Source of the DNA: Demequina maris
GTDB taxonomy: Bacteria; Actinomycetota; Actinomycetes; Actinomycetales; Demequinaceae
DNA length: 64,000 nt
Direction of reading: 5' to 3'
NCBI RefSeq assembly: GCF_000971155.1
Contig: NZ_BBLX01000003.1
Coordinates: forward strand, 186,001 to 250,000
The position numbers and the translations under genes are program-made. Shown one piece after another: positions 62,690 through 64,000 of this stretch (position 1 is its first letter; every line of letters starts with the position of its first letter). Below the pieces are notes generated by a model, which made no database searches, was not told the origin of the DNA, and saw nothing but the letters and a program-made list of their open reading frames with translations.

Positions 62690-63973
62690 TTACACAGCCT
62701 CCTCGTAAGCGGTCTCGCCGTGCTCGGCGAGGTCGATGCCCTGCACCTCGACATCCTCGCTCACGCGAAGACCGATCGTGTACTTGATGGCCAGACCGAT
62801 GATCAGCGTCATGATGGCCGAGTAGACGATCGTGATCGCCGCGGCAGCAGCCTGGACACCGAGCAGGGTCACGCCACCACCGTAGAACAGACCGGCGTCA
62901 CCGTTGATGGTGCCCGAGGCGACGAGGCCGATGGCCAGCGTGCCCCAGAGGCCGGAGACGAGGTGGACGCCCACGACGTCGAGCGAGTCGTCGTAGCCGA
63001 ACTTGTACTTGAGGCCGACCGCGAGGGCCGAGAGGACACCGGCGAAGAAGCCGACCGCGATGGCGCCCCAGGTGTCGACCGAGGCACAGGCCGGGGTGAT
63101 CGCGACGAGACCCGCGACCACACCGGAGGCGGCGCCGAGCGAGGTGGCCTTGCCGTCGCGGAGCTTCTCCGTGAGGAGCCAGCCGAGCATACCGAGCGCG
63201 GTTGCGGTGGTGGTGTTGACCCACGCGAGGGCCGCGTAGCCGTCGGCGGCGAACGCCGAACCGGCGTTGAAGCCGAACCAGCCGAACCACAGGAGGGCCG
63301 CGCCGAGCATGACGAACGGCAGGTTGTGGGGCTTGAAGGGCTCCTTGCCGAAGCCCTTGCGGATGCCGAGAAGGAGAGCGAGCACGAGACCGGCCACACC
63401 GGCGTTGATGTGGACGACGGTACCGCCGGCGAAGTCGTACGGGCCGGGCAGGTCCGCGAAGAGCGGGCCGCCGCCACCGAGCAGCGCGTCGAAGCCCTCA
63501 CCGTTGGTGCCGGTGCCCCAGACCCAGTGCGAGACGGGCGCGTACACGAGGATGACCCAGATGAACGCGAAGGTCAGCCAGGCGGAGAACTTCATGCGGT
63601 CCGCGACCGAGCCGGAGATCAGCGCGACGGTGATGATGGCGAACGTGGCGCCGAAGCCGGCCGAGATCAGCGTGATCGGGTCGTCGGCGTAGTTGTTGAC
63701 CACATCGATCATGCCGAAGTTCGAGAACGGCTCACCGAAGAGGTTGTTGACGGTGGGGCCGGCCGAGATCGAGTAGCCGAACAGGATCCACGCGAGCATG
63801 CCGACGCCGAGGGCGCCGAAGCTCATCATCATCATGTTCAGGACGGACTTGCTGCGCGACATGCCGCCGTAGAAGAACGCCAGGGCAGGCGTCATCAGCA
63901 GCACCAGCGAAGCCGACACGAGGAGCCAGCCGAGGGCCCCCACTCCGTCGGCGTATGCCATTGCGTCTTCCAT
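62690..63973 (-). CDS. amtB: Ammonium transporter
   Basis: 427 residues, eleven predicted helices. Twin-histidine pore: GGTVVHINAGVAGL and DVVGVHLVSGLWGTL; WFGWFGFNAGSAFAA and the C-terminal YTIGLRVSEDVEVQGIDLAEHGETAYEE are typical. AAGGAGAGA precedes the ATG. First gene of amtB-glnK-glnD, normally induced under nitrogen limitation. Confidence 0.97.
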   Translation of the reverse strand: MEDAMAYADGVGALGWLLVSASLVLLMTPALAFFYGGMSRSKSVLNMMMMSFGALGVGMLAWILFGYSISAGPTVNNLFGEPFSNFGMIDVVNNYADDPITLISAGFGATFAIITVALISGSVADRMKFSAWLTFAFIWVILVYAPVSHWVWGTGTNGEGFDALLGGGGPLFADLPGPYDFAGGTVVHINAGVAGLVLALLLGIRKGFGKEPFKPHNLPFVMLGAALLWFGWFGFNAGSAFAADGYAALAWVNTTTATALGMLGWLLTEKLRDGKATSLGAASGVVAGLVAITPACASVDTWGAIAVGFFAGVLSALAVGLKYKFGYDDSLDVVGVHLVSGLWGTLAIGLVASGTINGDAGLFYGGGVTLLGVQAAAAAITIVYSAIMTLIIGLAIKYTIGLRVSEDVEVQGIDLAEHGETAYEEAV

Positions 63974-64000
63974 TGGTTTGTCTCTCCTTTTCGCTAGCCC

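Overview
The window is GC-rich (about 70% by eye) and densely coded, mostly on the minus strand. Gene order is that of an actinobacterium, most likely of the order Micrococcales (Demequinaceae or Cellulomonadaceae are good candidates; the family is inferred). The clearest markers are the run rnhB-DUF2469-yraN-comM-dprA-xerC-whiG/fliA sigma-rpsB-tsf-pyrH-frr-cdsA-rlmN-DivIVA-dxr-rip1/rseP-ispG-GNAT, then proS-rimP-nusA-ylxR-infB-rbfA-truB-ribF, rpsO-pnp-M16 peptidase, and at the far end amtB-glnK-glnD-ffh.

Layout: 1-3467 a MacAB-like efflux operon with a lipoprotein cut by the window edge; 3597-8142 M16 peptidase, pnp and rpsO; 8267-11719 a glutamate-type ABC importer (gluABCD order); 11813-18827 the ribF-truB-rbfA-infB-ylxR-nusA-rimP translation and transcription block; 18911-21821 a ferritin-like lipoprotein and proS; 21951-27602 three consecutive secreted proteins ending in SLH-like triplets; 27769-38364 isoprenoid, site-2 protease, RlmN, CdsA and rpsB-tsf genes; 38699-44122 M23 protein, FliA/WhiG-type sigma factor, XerC, DprA, ComM, YraN; 44322-46619 a TetR-regulated DHA2 exporter; 46620-47108 a gene-free stretch full of nested hairpin repeats; 47109-52349 DUF2469, rnhB, lepB, rplS, trmD, rimM, then two plus-strand paralogous membrane proteins, then khpA and rpsP; 52512-57770 a six-gene flavin electron-transfer operon (two ferric-reductase-like membrane proteins, three FMN-binding-domain proteins, ApbE); 57842-63973 amidohydrolase, ffh, glnD, glnK, amtB.

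The housekeeping core is conserved and the accessory content sits at its joints: the glu importer, the SLH trio, the TetR/exporter unit, the membrane-protein pair that splits rpsP-khpA from rimM-trmD-rplS, and the flavin operon.

The most unusual signal is not a gene. The 8-mer ACGATGCG (nearly always GACGATGCG, usually GGACGATGCG) occurs about 48 times on the two strands, inside genes and between them, and in gaps often as inverted pairs that can form hairpins. It forms the inner stem of two 85-bp elements, 83/85 identical, at 46715-46799 and 46923-47007 that flank an 18-bp perfect inverted repeat. DprA and ComM, competence-linked proteins, are encoded in the same window, so an uptake-sequence role is one testable idea. 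Other points of note: a GlnD lacking the C-terminal ACT domains and a strong hairpin at the start of its frame, long structured leaders before pnp and rpsB, a probably leaderless tetR with palindromes in its promoter, and serine in place of threonine at the predicted flavin acceptor of all three FMN-binding proteins.
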